Below are positions 34,916-46,202 of a stretch of 54,256 nt of DNA, in pieces. Where the stretch lies: positions 1 through 54,256 of the forward strand of contig QCGZ01000006.1 in the NCBI GenBank assembly GCA_003279705.1. Reading direction: 5' to 3'. Under the pieces are notes generated by a model. That model was not told the origin of the DNA. It was given only the letters and a program-made list of their open reading frames with translations, and ran no database searches. A program made the position numbers and the translations under genes. Numbering within the stretch: the first letter of the stretch is position 1; each line of letters opens with the position of its first letter. Source of the stretch: OCS116 cluster bacterium AG-390-I16. GTDB lineage: Bacteria; Pseudomonadota; Alphaproteobacteria; MED-G09.

Positions 34916-36193
34916 CTATTTACTATCCATTGCATAAGACGGTGAACCTGAAACTCCACCACTGCTATCAGAATTATTATTAATGGCTGGATTTGATATA
35001 CCAATTGGCATTGGTAATGGTTTCTCTATTCGACTTAAAATAGGCATTATTACTAAGAAAAAGGCAAAATAATAAATAGTACTTACCCTGGAAAGCAATA
35101 AATAAATGCCCTCAGGAGGCTTTGCTCCTAAATAACCCAAAAGAAGACAAAAAATAACAAATAAAAGAAAAAATATTTTATATAATGGTCTATAACGCGC
35201 TGATTTAACTTTCATGGTGTCTAGCCAGGGCAAAAAGAATAAAACAATAATTGAACCAAACATTAATAAAACACCCATTAGTTTATCTGGTACAGCTCTC
35301 AAAATCGCATAAAATGGCAACAGATACCATTCAGGAACAATATGAGCAGGAGTTAACATTGGGTCAGCCTCAATATAATTATCTGGATGACCTAGAATAT
35401 TTGGATTGTAAAAGATGAAGTAACAAAACATCAGTAAAAACACGACATAAGAAAAAAGATCTTTCACAGTATAATATGGGTGAAAAGAAATTGTATCCTT
35501 GCTATCTTTGACTTCAATACCTGTAGGATTATTGTTTCCTGTAACATGTAATGCCCATATGTGAAGAATAACTACGCCAAAAATTACAAATGGTAGTAGG
35601 TAATGCAAACTAAAGAAGCGATTTAAAGTCGGATTATCAACACTATACCCACCTAATAAAAGGGTTAAAACTGGCTCTCCTATAACAGGAATAGTTGCAA
35701 CAAGATTTGTAATAACAGTAGCACCCCAGAAACTCATTTGTCCCCAAGGAAGAACATATCCCATAAAGCCAGTAATTATCATAAGCAAGAAAATCACAAC
35801 ACCTAATATCCAAATAATTTCTCTCGGCTCTTTATATGAGCCATAGTATAAACCCCTAAACATATGGATAAAAACCGCCAAAAAGAACATGGATGCTCCA
35901 TTTGAGTGCATATACCTTATTAACCAGCCGTAGTTAACGTCCCGCATTATATGTTCAATACTATCAAAGGCTAATGATGTATTTGGTACATAGTGCATTG
36001 CCAAAACTATACCAGTAATAATTTGGGTTACGAGACACATCGTTAAAATAAAACCAAAAGTATAAAAATAATTTAAATTTTTTGGAGTTGGAAAGCTTAG
36101 AAGATTTTCATCTGCAAACCGCATTAATGGCAATCTTTTATCTAGCCACTTAGAGAAGCCATTTTTAGGAGTGTATTGATAGTCATGATTCAT
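34916..36193 (-). CDS. petB: Cytochrome b (bc1 complex)
   Basis: Multi-[36 protein letters not shown]. Confidence 0.97.
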   Translation of the reverse strand: MNHDYQYTPKNGFSKWLDKRLPLMRFADENLLSFPTPKNLNYFYTFGFILTMCLVTQIITGIVLAMHYVPNTSLAFDSIEHIMRDVNYGWLIRYMHSNGASMFFLAVFIHMFRGLYYGSYKEPREIIWILGVVIFLLMIITGFMGYVLPWGQMSFWGATVITNLVATIPVIGEPVLTLLLGGYSVDNPTLNRFFSLHYLLPFVIFGVVILHIWALHVTGNNNPTGIEVKDSKDTISFHPYYTVKDLFSYVVFLLMFCYFIFYNPNILGHPDNYIEADPMLTPAHIVPEWYLLPFYAILRAVPDKLMGVLLMFGSIIVLFFLPWLDTMKVKSARYRPLYKIFFLLFVIFCLLLGYLGAKPPEGIYLLLSRVSTIYYFAFFLVIMPILSRIEKPLPMPIGISNPAINNNSDSSGGVSGSPSYAMDSK

Positions 36194-36198
36194 TTTTG

Positions 36199-36732
36199 TT
36201 ATCCAATCTTAATAATATTTTCATTAACAAACTCGTAAGGAGGAATTTCTAGATTCGTAGGAGCAGGCCCCTTCCTTATTCGTCCTGATATATCATAATG
36301 TGATCCATGACATGGACAGAACCAACCACCAAAATCACCGCTATCAGCAATAGGAATACATCCTAAATGAGTACATACACCAACAACAACTAACCATTCC
36401 TTATTTTTAACCCTGTCCAGGTCTTTTTCAGGATGTGGGAGATCCACAGAGTCTTCTTTTTCAGCCATCTCTATTTCTTCTTTAGTACGTCTTCTAATAA
36501 AAATAGGCTTCCCTCTCCATGCCACCTTCAGAGATCCGCCTTCTGGAATTGAAGAAATATCTGCCTCAATACTCGAAAGGGCAGACACAGATGCACTTGG
36601 GTTTAATTGATCAATTAATGGCCATGCAACGCTTGCTGCTCCAGTAGCACCAAAAACTGCTGTGGTTATGTAAAGAAAATCTCTTCTGGAAGGATCCTGA
36701 TTGTCATTAGTATCTGTCATTTTAATTACCAA
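36199..36732 (-). CDS. petA: Ubiquinol-cytochrome c reductase Rieske iron-sulfur subunit
   Basis: [10 protein letters not shown] twin-Arg-like, CTHLGC and CPCHGSHYD motifs. Confidence 0.97.
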   Translation of the reverse strand: MVIKMTDTNDNQDPSRRDFLYITTAVFGATGAASVAWPLIDQLNPSASVSALSSIEADISSIPEGGSLKVAWRGKPIFIRRRTKEEIEMAEKEDSVDLPHPEKDLDRVKNKEWLVVVGVCTHLGCIPIADSGDFGGWFCPCHGSHYDISGRIRKGPAPTNLEIPPYEFVNENIIKIG

Positions 36733-36830
36733 TAATGTTTAAAATATTTGATATATTAATTTGATATTGTGTATGAAATATCTTTGTAAGAAAGTAAAGG
36801 AAATATTTGATAATGCGACATAATGGTTCA

Positions 36831-38084
36831 CTATGAAAAATTATGGCCTTTGCTAACAATAAGAGCTTTTGATTTCAATAATAAATCCTTTTTATTAAGC
36901 TGAAAGTTTGAGTCTATCCAATTCTGTTCTATTTCTGAAAAAATCTCGCCAATAATTGGACCCTCTTTCAATCCAAAATTCAATAGATCTTTCGCTTTTA
37001 AAGGAAAAATAGGTACCTTAAGTTTATTTATTTGATCAAGAATTGATATCCATTCTTTATCCATTATTTTATTGGCGCTTAAAGCCCAGGATAATATAGC
37101 TAAACCAACCAGTGATTGTTTATCAATTGAGTATAAAATTCTTTTTATATCATTTTTTTCTAATTTATTATGAATTTTCAATTCTTGATTCGTTAAAAGT
37201 AGTAACTTTTTCTTATCTTTTTTTGAAAAATTAAACATTTTCAATTCAGATAAATGATTTTTGTTTGCGTTTGGAGTTAAAGATGCAAATCTTAAAAATT
37301 GATCTATTTTCAGAGAATTTTTATTTTCTATTGATAGCAATTTCTTAAAAAATTTTGTTTCAACCTTTTTTTTAAATAAAATTTCAAGAATTCCAATTTT
37401 CTTCATAATATTAATTATAAAATATGGATTTGTTGAATTTAAAATCTTGAAAAATTCATTATGAATTCTTTCTGAAGATAATTTTTTAATTTTATTTTTA
37501 TTCTTGGCACATGCTTTTAATGAATTATTAGATAATTTTAAATTATCATTGCCATAAAATGCGTTAAATCTAAAAAATCTTAATATCCGGAGATAGTCCT
37601 CATTTATTCTTTTATCTGGGTCACCAATAAAAACAATTTTTCTCTCTTTTAAATGCTGGATACCATTATGTGGATCGTAAAAATCTCCATTTTGTTTTAA
37701 ATAAATTGAGTTTATTGTGAAATCTCTTCTTGATGCATCTTTTTCCCAGCTATCGGAAAAGGTAACCTCAGCATGTCTCCCATCTGTTTCGATGTCTGAT
37801 CTCAATGTAGTTATTTCAAAGTTAAAATTTTTTGAGAAAACTGAAACAGTTCCATAATCAATGCCTGTGGGAATAACTTTAATTGAAGCAGAAGTTAAAA
37901 TATTCATTACATCATTGGGTTCTAATTTTGTTGCAATATCAATATCGTTTGTTTCAACGCCAATTAAAGAATCTCTTACACAACCTCCCACAATACGTGT
38001 AGTATCGTCTTTTTTATTTAAAAGAGATAAAATTTTCTTGCATATTTTGTCCTGAAAGAAATTATATTGAATTTTATTAGTCAT
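36831..38084 (-). CDS. CCA tRNA nucleotidyltransferase/poly(A) polymerase family
   Basis: VGGCVRDSLIGVETNDIDIAT, RRDFTINSIYL, RILRFFRFNAFYG. Confidence 0.93.
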   Translation of the reverse strand: MTNKIQYNFFQDKICKKILSLLNKKDDTTRIVGGCVRDSLIGVETNDIDIATKLEPNDVMNILTSASIKVIPTGIDYGTVSVFSKNFNFEITTLRSDIETDGRHAEVTFSDSWEKDASRRDFTINSIYLKQNGDFYDPHNGIQHLKERKIVFIGDPDKRINEDYLRILRFFRFNAFYGNDNLKLSNNSLKACAKNKNKIKKLSSERIHNEFFKILNSTNPYFIINIMKKIGILEILFKKKVETKFFKKLLSIENKNSLKIDQFLRFASLTPNANKNHLSELKMFNFSKKDKKKLLLLTNQELKIHNKLEKNDIKRILYSIDKQSLVGLAILSWALSANKIMDKEWISILDQINKLKVPIFPLKAKDLLNFGLKEGPIIGEIFSEIEQNWIDSNFQLNKKDLLLKSKALIVSKGHNFS

Positions 38085-38330
38085 TTATTCAATAAAATGA
38101 CCTTCTTTTAACTTACCGTTAATTACTTCAGGATGAATGTATTTTTTTTCAGTCGAAACATTATTAAAAATAGCTGTAGAAAATAAAGTAATAGCCATTA
38201 AAAATAATCCAATTAAAAGAGACCAAAAAATTTTTAATTCTATAATTTTACCTTTAGATAAAAAAATCCAAAATAAGTAAATAATTAATGGTAATAGAAA
38301 TATTGATAAATAATAAATAACTCTAATCAA
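38085..38330 (-). CDS. Small membrane protein (DUF6111-like)
   Basis: 81 aa, two hydrophobic segments, overlaps NUDIX gene; position as in alphaproteobacterial NUDIX-CCA clusters. Confidence 0.6.
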   Translation of the reverse strand: MIRVIYYLSIFLLPLIIYLFWIFLSKGKIIELKIFWSLLIGLFLMAITLFSTAIFNNVSTEKKYIHPEVINGKLKEGHFIE

Positions 38331-38955
38331 TTTCTTTTATCCTTTCATATAAATTTCTAATCATTCCAGCAGTTGCACCCCATATATTATATCCTTGATA
38401 AGTTATAGTGTAAAAATTTCTTACAACACCCCTCCACTTTCCTGATTGCAGCTGATGATTTCTTTTATCCATTATAAATTCAAAGGGTACCTCAAATGTT
38501 TCAGCCACCTCGCCTTCATTAATTTTAGGTACGAATTTAGGATCTACAAAACCAACGACAGGTAAAATTCTATAACCTGTACCTGTTTCATAGGTATCTA
38601 AATATCCACATAATTTAAATTCCGAAGAATCTAGACCAACCTCTTCTTTTGCCTCTCGAAAAGCAGCCTCTGTAAAAGTTTCTCCATCTTCAACCTTTCC
38701 TCCAGGAAAAGCTATTTGTCCAGAGTGCTGTTCAAGGTTTGCAGAGCGTTTAGTCAAAAATATATGAGGTTTCTCTCTCTCTATTATACCCACAACAACT
38801 GATGCTGGTTTTAGATTAGATGGACTAATTCTATCATCATATTTCTGAATTAGATCAAAGTCACTTTTTATACCTGGTAATTTTTTTAAATCTCCAACAG
38901 AAGGAGGGGTTTTTTCAACAGCAGACTCTATGAGATTTCTATAATTAACAACCAT
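38323..38955 (-). CDS. NUDIX hydrolase, CoA pyrophosphatase-like
   Basis: NUDIX box GGKVEDGETFTEAAFREAKEEVGL; QHSGQIAFPGGK. Confidence 0.92.
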   Translation of the reverse strand: MVVNYRNLIESAVEKTPPSVGDLKKLPGIKSDFDLIQKYDDRISPSNLKPASVVVGIIEREKPHIFLTKRSANLEQHSGQIAFPGGKVEDGETFTEAAFREAKEEVGLDSSEFKLCGYLDTYETGTGYRILPVVGFVDPKFVPKINEGEVAETFEVPFEFIMDKRNHQLQSGKWRGVVRNFYTITYQGYNIWGATAGMIRNLYERIKEID

Positions 38956-38957
38956 AA

Positions 38958-39527
38958 TTAGAATTTTAATTCACTGGATTTCGTAAAAGGAAAAAAATGA
39001 CCACCTGACCAAATTCCAAAATAATTTTCGTAATCGTCTCCAATATTAACAAGGTCATAAAATACAGATCTTGATATTTTTGCATCAAGGTTACTTCTTA
39101 CCAAGATATATGGGGATGGCTCTTTTGTTTTATCATCTATTTCAACTCTTATTGGATAATCTTTTGAGGCTATTACAGTATCGCCAGTATTTGTAATAAA
39201 TTTCAAAATTTTATTTTTGCCTGAACCCTTCACATCAACATCTATAGCTAAAAAAGGAACATCTTCGACTTTGATTGAAATTTTTTCTACTGGAGTTACA
39301 AGAACGTAACTTCCATCTTTTTCCTTTCTTAAGATTCTTGCAAATAAATTCACTAACCTTTTTCTTCCAATAGGTGAGTCCATATAGTACCAAGTTCCAT
39401 CACTTTTTATCTCTAAACCTATTTCCCCACAGTGTTCTGGGTTCCAATTTTCTACAGGAGGATAACCATCATGAAATTCTTTATTTGCAGATTCGGCATT
39501 TTTAATAATATTTTTTAAATCAACCAT
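38958..39527 (-). CDS. DUF1285 family protein
   Basis: WNPEHCGEIGLEIKSDGTWYYMDSPIGRKRLVNLFARILRKEKDGSYVLVTP. Confidence 0.88.
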   Translation of the reverse strand: MVDLKNIIKNAESANKEFHDGYPPVENWNPEHCGEIGLEIKSDGTWYYMDSPIGRKRLVNLFARILRKEKDGSYVLVTPVEKISIKVEDVPFLAIDVDVKGSGKNKILKFITNTGDTVIASKDYPIRVEIDDKTKEPSPYILVRSNLDAKISRSVFYDLVNIGDDYENYFGIWSGGHFFPFTKSSELKF

Positions 39528-39597
39528 AAAAAAAATATACCTGATTTGTAATTATTGTTTTATAACAATTTAAAAAAATTTTAGGAGGATTATAAAT

Positions 39598-40512
39598 ATG
39601 GGTGTTCTTGACGGAAAAGTTATTTTAATTACCGGCGCGGCAAATGGAATTGGAAAAGAAACTGCTCTTTTGGCTGCGAAGGAAGGTGCAAAACTTGTCA
39701 TAAATGATTTGGGTGGTTCTGTGGCGGGAGGTGATGAAGGCGATAAAGGTCCCATAGAGCTAGTAAAAAAAGAAATTCTTGCTTCCGGTGGTCAGGCAGT
39801 TTCAAATAATGACTCTGTTACTGATAAAAAAGGCACAGAATATATGATTCAACAAGCTCTTGATGAGTATGGAGAGCTTCACTCAATAATTAATCCTGCA
39901 GGAATTTTGAGAGATAAAATGTTTCATAAAATGGATGAAGAAGATTGGGACTCAGTTTTATCTGTTCATTTAAAAGGTTCGTTTAATGTTTGTAGGTCAG
40001 CAATAAATTACTTTAGAGAGAAAGAAGAAGGAAATTTTGTACTATTTACATCAACAACGGGGCTTATTGGAAATATTGGACAAGCTAACTACGCAGCAGC
40101 TAAACTTGGCATACATGGATTATCTAGAATAATTGCAATGGAAAATGAAATTAAAAATGTAAGGTCGAATGTTATTGCTCCGTTTGCATGGACAAGAATG
40201 ATAGCAACTATTCCTATTAAAGATGAAGCATCAAAACAAAGAGTTGAAAGAATGAAGAATGCTATGCGCCCAGATCAAGTGGCTCAAACCGCAGTAGCCT
40301 TGGCCGCTCCCAATTGTAAACTTTCAGGACAGATTCTATCCGTAAGGGGAAATGAAGTTGCCTTATTTAGTCAACCTAGACCAATAAAAAGTATAGCTGA
40401 TATTGAAGGATGGACACCTGAAAAACTTTTAAACTCAGCTTTTCCGGCATTTGACTCAGTGGCGCCTGACTTAGGGGCAACTGTAAGTGTATTTCCATAT
40501 GAGCCTTTTTAG
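39598..40512 (+). CDS. Short-chain dehydrogenase/reductase (MFE2/3-oxoacyl reductase-like)
   Basis: GKVILITGAANGIGKETA, NPAG, YAAAKLGIHGLSR. Confidence 0.9.
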   Translation: MGVLDGKVILITGAANGIGKETALLAAKEGAKLVINDLGGSVAGGDEGDKGPIELVKKEILASGGQAVSNNDSVTDKKGTEYMIQQALDEYGELHSIINPAGILRDKMFHKMDEEDWDSVLSVHLKGSFNVCRSAINYFREKEEGNFVLFTSTTGLIGNIGQANYAAAKLGIHGLSRIIAMENEIKNVRSNVIAPFAWTRMIATIPIKDEASKQRVERMKNAMRPDQVAQTAVALAAPNCKLSGQILSVRGNEVALFSQPRPIKSIADIEGWTPEKLLNSAFPAFDSVAPDLGATVSVFPYEPF

Positions 40513-40514
40513 TC

Positions 40515-41450
40515 TTAGGAATATAAGAAAATCATATAACTAAGATACCCAATTAATGAGATGGATCCATATAATCTAGGATTAGTGGATCCATTTCTCA
40601 ATAAGATGTAGACCCAAACACTTGAAAGAATTAAAATAATTGTATCAATACCTGAAAAGGATTTTGAAAAAATAATTTGCCCATTAATTAATGCAGATAA
40701 TCCTAAAACACCTAAAATATTAAATATATTTGACCCTACGACATTTCCAATAGCAACACTACCTTTTCCTCTTACGAAAGAGGCAATTGTTACCGCTAAC
40801 TCTGGGAGTGATGTACCTATTGCAGCAAGGCTAATACCAATAATTGCTTCAGGAATATTTAAAACTTCAGAAATATAAATTAACCCTTCTATAAAAATTT
40901 CTGAACCATAAATTATTGCAATAAATCCAATTAGAAGATTTAAAATTACTGATCCTTTTTCTGAACTATCGTCGATAAACTGATTGCCTCTATTAAAAAA
41001 CTTGTAAGATACAAAAAGATAAATCGGTAATAAAATAACCATAACTATTGACCAAATATTACTTATGAGACCGATCTGTAAAAAATAAGAGAATAAGAAA
41101 GCACAAAAAATCATTACAAAAATATCTTTACTGGATATTATTTCTAATGACTTTTTTCTTGTAAGAACTAAAGATAAACCTAAAATTAAAAGAATATTTA
41201 TAATATTAGAACCAATAATAGCTCCTACAGCAATATCAGTTTCATTTTTATTTAAAGCACTAATTGTAACAAATAATTCAGGTAAAGATGTTCCAAACCC
41301 AACAATAAAAATTCCAGTAATAAAAGCTGGAACTTTTAGTTTATTTGATAAAGCAACTGATCCTATAACTAATCTATCACCGCCAATTGCTAAGAGCAAA
41401 ATACCAATTGGAAAAAGTAAATATTGAGTAAACATATCTCTATTTAACAA
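40515..41450 (-). CDS. Calcium/sodium antiporter (CaCA/YrbG family)
   Basis: Duplicated TM repeats with GFGTSLPELFVTISAL and AIGTSLPELAVTIASF; NIFNILGVLG. Confidence 0.93.
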   Translation of the reverse strand: MLNRDMFTQYLLFPIGILLLAIGGDRLVIGSVALSNKLKVPAFITGIFIVGFGTSLPELFVTISALNKNETDIAVGAIIGSNIINILLILGLSLVLTRKKSLEIISSKDIFVMIFCAFLFSYFLQIGLISNIWSIVMVILLPIYLFVSYKFFNRGNQFIDDSSEKGSVILNLLIGFIAIIYGSEIFIEGLIYISEVLNIPEAIIGISLAAIGTSLPELAVTIASFVRGKGSVAIGNVVGSNIFNILGVLGLSALINGQIIFSKSFSGIDTIILILSSVWVYILLRNGSTNPRLYGSISLIGYLSYMIFLYS

Positions 41451-41468
41451 TCAAAAAAATAATAGTCT

Positions 41469-41512
41469 ATTAATTAAATATGTAAAAAATTAATTAAATA
41501 TGTAAAAAATTA
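41469..41512. repeat. Two-copy tandem repeat, 20-bp period (taattaaatatgtaaaaaat)
   Basis: Exact adjacent duplicate in AT-rich intergenic DNA between the antiporter and groES. Confidence 0.9.
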
Positions 41513-41665
41513 CAAAAATTCTAAAAAAAAATAAAAAAACGAAGAAAATTTACAAAATATGAGTATTTTTTGACAAATTTTATACTTTTTTAGCAAAATA
41601 TATCAGTAATTTATAAAAAAATTATAAAAAACCCAATAAATATTGAAAAAAATTAGCTAAAGCAC

Positions 41666-41700
41666 TTGACACTGAGGTAAACGATAACTACCTAAGGTGA
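41666..41700 (+). promoter_or_regulatory. Putative groESL promoter/operator: TTGACA hexamer followed by inverted repeat CTGAGGTA-N9-TACCTAAG
   Basis: TTGACA at 41666-41671; arms 41672-41679 and 41689-41696 complementary at 7/8 positions. Confidence 0.4.
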
Positions 41701-41769
41701 ACCCGAGATCTTATTTAGGGATAGATCAAGGATTTAGTTATTTTTTTTAAATTAAAGTGGAGAAAAAAA

Positions 41770-43751
<1,982 letters not shown>

Positions 43752-43775
43752 TCCGAAAACTCATTTGAAATTTAG

Positions 43776-43806
43776 AAAGGCCATCTATCCAGATGGCCTT
43801 TTTTTA
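43776..43806. terminator. Rho-independent terminator between convergent groEL and hisG
   Basis: AAAGGCCATCT-atcc-AGATGGCCTTT followed by T run; perfect 11-bp stem. Confidence 0.92.
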
Positions 43807-44781
43807 TATTGAATCAATAGTATCTTTTAAAAGATTCCATGATTGAGAATTTTGATTATAAATGAAATCAGGTCGAGTTGTTCTTACTGGTCCATATCCC
43901 TTACTTGTTAAATAATAGGTACAAGATGGTACCATTGAGATTGGAGTAATTAGTGAAACACTCTCTCCAGTATTTGGAGAGCCATTAACAAATTTCGAAT
44001 TAAACCCTCTAAATAAATTGATTTCTAGATCTTTATCATCTTTGTTATAGTCGAAAAGTAATTCAGCGTTTCCTAGTGCCTCAGATCTTGCGGAAATTAT
44101 TCTTAAAAATCTCTCTACAGGTTTAAGATCAATATCCCTCCAAATATCATTTATACTAGAGAAAATACATATTTCACTTTTGAGCATTATACCATCTTCA
44201 AGGACCTTTAAATTATTAGCCTCAATTGTTTGACCTGTTTCTGTTATATCAACAATTATTTCAGACGTACCAGCCGCAGGAGATCCTTCAGTGGCTCCAG
44301 CGCTATCAACAAGTCTGTAGTTATTAATACCGTTTTTTACGAAAAAATTTCTTGTTATATTTGAAAATTTTGTAGCAACCCTCATTCTTCTATTATTGTA
44401 AGATCGAAATTCTGACGATACTTCGGATAAATCTCTTATATTTTCTACATCTATCCAGTGATCTGGGACGGCTATTACAACATTTGCTTTTCCAAAACCC
44501 AATCTTGATAGCAGAATAACATCTTTTGATGCACTTGTTTTACCCTCTTCAATTAAGTCAATCCCAGTTACACCCATATGAATATTACCCTTTAATAGTT
44601 CACTAGAAATCTCAGTTGCAGAAAGATAAATAATTTCTATTCCCTCTATACCTTTTATAAATCCCGAATAAGTCCTCTGACCTCCAGATCTTTTAAGAAT
44701 TATTCCAGAGGATTCAAAAAATTTATTCATTTGTTCATGGAGTCTGCCTTTTGAAGGTAGTGCTATCAATATTGAGCTCAT
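43804..44781 (-). CDS. hisG: ATP phosphoribosyltransferase catalytic subunit HisG with C-terminal extension
   Basis: LPSKGRLHEQM, MGVTGIDLIEEG, DSAGATEGSPAAGTSEIIVDITETGQT; 325 aa, longer than the typical short form. Confidence 0.95.
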   Translation of the reverse strand: MSSILIALPSKGRLHEQMNKFFESSGIILKRSGGQRTYSGFIKGIEGIEIIYLSATEISSELLKGNIHMGVTGIDLIEEGKTSASKDVILLSRLGFGKANVVIAVPDHWIDVENIRDLSEVSSEFRSYNNRRMRVATKFSNITRNFFVKNGINNYRLVDSAGATEGSPAAGTSEIIVDITETGQTIEANNLKVLEDGIMLKSEICIFSSINDIWRDIDLKPVERFLRIISARSEALGNAELLFDYNKDDKDLEINLFRGFNSKFVNGSPNTGESVSLITPISMVPSCTYYLTSKGYGPVRTTRPDFIYNQNSQSWNLLKDTIDSI

Positions 44782-46136
44782 ATTAATTTCTCCGAGGAAA
44801 TTATTTTTTCAAGTCGATCTAAGTTAATAGCAGCGCCAACAGCGGGTATATTATCTATATTACTTACAGAATTGATCAAATCATCATATCTGCCTCCTCC
44901 TGCGATATTTAGGTTATTTTTTAAATCACCCGAATTAAAATCAAATAAAAATCCTGTGTAGTACTCAACCATCCTTCCTTTTTCCAATGACAAAATTGAA
45001 TTTTTGAGATCAACCTTTAACTCAAGCATCATTTCAATTCTCTCTGACATAGAATCAATTTGAGAATTTAATCTACTATCAATATTTTTAGAAATAGACT
45101 TTAGTTTTTTAATGGCTTGCAGGGGTTTATCAGAAATAGATAAAAATTCCTTTATAAGGTTTGCAGTAGATTTTGAAAGCGGGTCAGTTTTTATTTCTTG
45201 AGATTTTTTTATCAATCTTTGAGTTATTTCTTTCAAACTTCTTCCTACAGGTGATTGATTTTCTAATAATCCAATTGTATCCCTAACAAAAATTTCAGCA
45301 GTATCATTATCTAAATTTGATATTTTTTGAAATAACTGATTGTTTAATCTTTTCTTAACAGTAAGCTCTTCTAAAAGTATTTTGAAATTTTTATCATTCC
45401 AAAATTTAGTTTTTAACTGATCTTTCCATATAGCAGGTATATCAAGAACATCTATTAAAATCGAAAACAAAGAAATATCTCCAAAAATAATATTTAAATT
45501 TCTAATTCCAGACTGCTCAATAGATTTATAAGTTCTAAAAAAAACCTTTATTTCATTTTCAATACAGCTGTTACCTCCAATAATCTCAAGACCTGCCTGA
45601 CTAAATTCATTTGGCTCATTAGATGATGGATTTTGAAACTGAAATACCTTTCCATGGTATGCATAATTTTTTTTGATACCGTTAAAACCATTATTTAAAT
45701 AATGGATACATGTTGGTATCGTAAGGTCTGGTCTCAAACAGAGTCTAGAGCCAGCTGGATCAGAAAATATATATAGCTTGTCAGCAATATTCTCACCCAA
45801 TCTATCAAGGACTTTATCTGCAGAAACTAAAACAGGTGGATCAATTAACTCAAAATCATCTCCAGTTAAACTTTCAATAACTTTTATAGAAACTTCACTT
45901 AAAGTCTCCAAAGGTCTGGTATCAATAGCTGGTAAAGTATTAGAAAATTCGCCAAAAATTTTACTATCAATCGCAATACATCTTTCATTGCATAAAGTTG
46001 CAATTTTATAATGTAATCTATCTGGAAATCCTTTTTTTCTGTAATTAGATACAGCAGAAAGATTAACATCTAGCAACTTTGCTAATGCGCTTGTTCCACC
46101 CAATAAATCAATGATTTTATTAGTTTCCTTAATCAT
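44778..46136 (-). CDS. hisZ: HisZ-like ATP phosphoribosyltransferase regulatory subunit with N-terminal HTH (Cro/YdaS-like) domain
   Basis: aa 1-~60 IIDLLGGTSALAKLLDVNLSAVSNYRKKGFPDRLHYKIATLC resembles HTH; remainder class II aaRS-like (LCLRPDLTIPTCIHYL, SQAGLEIIG, AGGGRYDDLI); adjacent to hisG and hisS. Confidence 0.88.
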   Translation of the reverse strand: MIKETNKIIDLLGGTSALAKLLDVNLSAVSNYRKKGFPDRLHYKIATLCNERCIAIDSKIFGEFSNTLPAIDTRPLETLSEVSIKVIESLTGDDFELIDPPVLVSADKVLDRLGENIADKLYIFSDPAGSRLCLRPDLTIPTCIHYLNNGFNGIKKNYAYHGKVFQFQNPSSNEPNEFSQAGLEIIGGNSCIENEIKVFFRTYKSIEQSGIRNLNIIFGDISLFSILIDVLDIPAIWKDQLKTKFWNDKNFKILLEELTVKKRLNNQLFQKISNLDNDTAEIFVRDTIGLLENQSPVGRSLKEITQRLIKKSQEIKTDPLSKSTANLIKEFLSISDKPLQAIKKLKSISKNIDSRLNSQIDSMSERIEMMLELKVDLKNSILSLEKGRMVEYYTGFLFDFNSGDLKNNLNIAGGGRYDDLINSVSNIDNIPAVGAAINLDRLEKIISSEKLI

Positions 46137-46202
46137 AATTATTCATATAATATGAATTTATTTAATTATCAATATAATTATTCATATAATATGAATTTAT
46201 TT
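46135..46202. repeat. 29-bp direct repeat (2 copies, 39-bp period), each containing the perfect palindrome ATTCATAT-A-ATATGAAT
   Basis: Copies 46135-46163 and 46174-46202; palindromes 46141-46157 and 46180-46196, in the hisS-hisZ intergenic region. Confidence 0.95.

Noticed and set aside
41651-41700. Canonical CIRCE element upstream of groES
   Set aside because: AGCAC is present near 41661 but there is no matching GAGTGCTAA arm; only a different inverted repeat with 9-nt spacing is present.
46135-46202. Repeat pair considered as a mini-CRISPR
   Set aside because: Only two copies with a 10-bp spacer, strongly palindromic AT-only sequence and no cas genes in the window.
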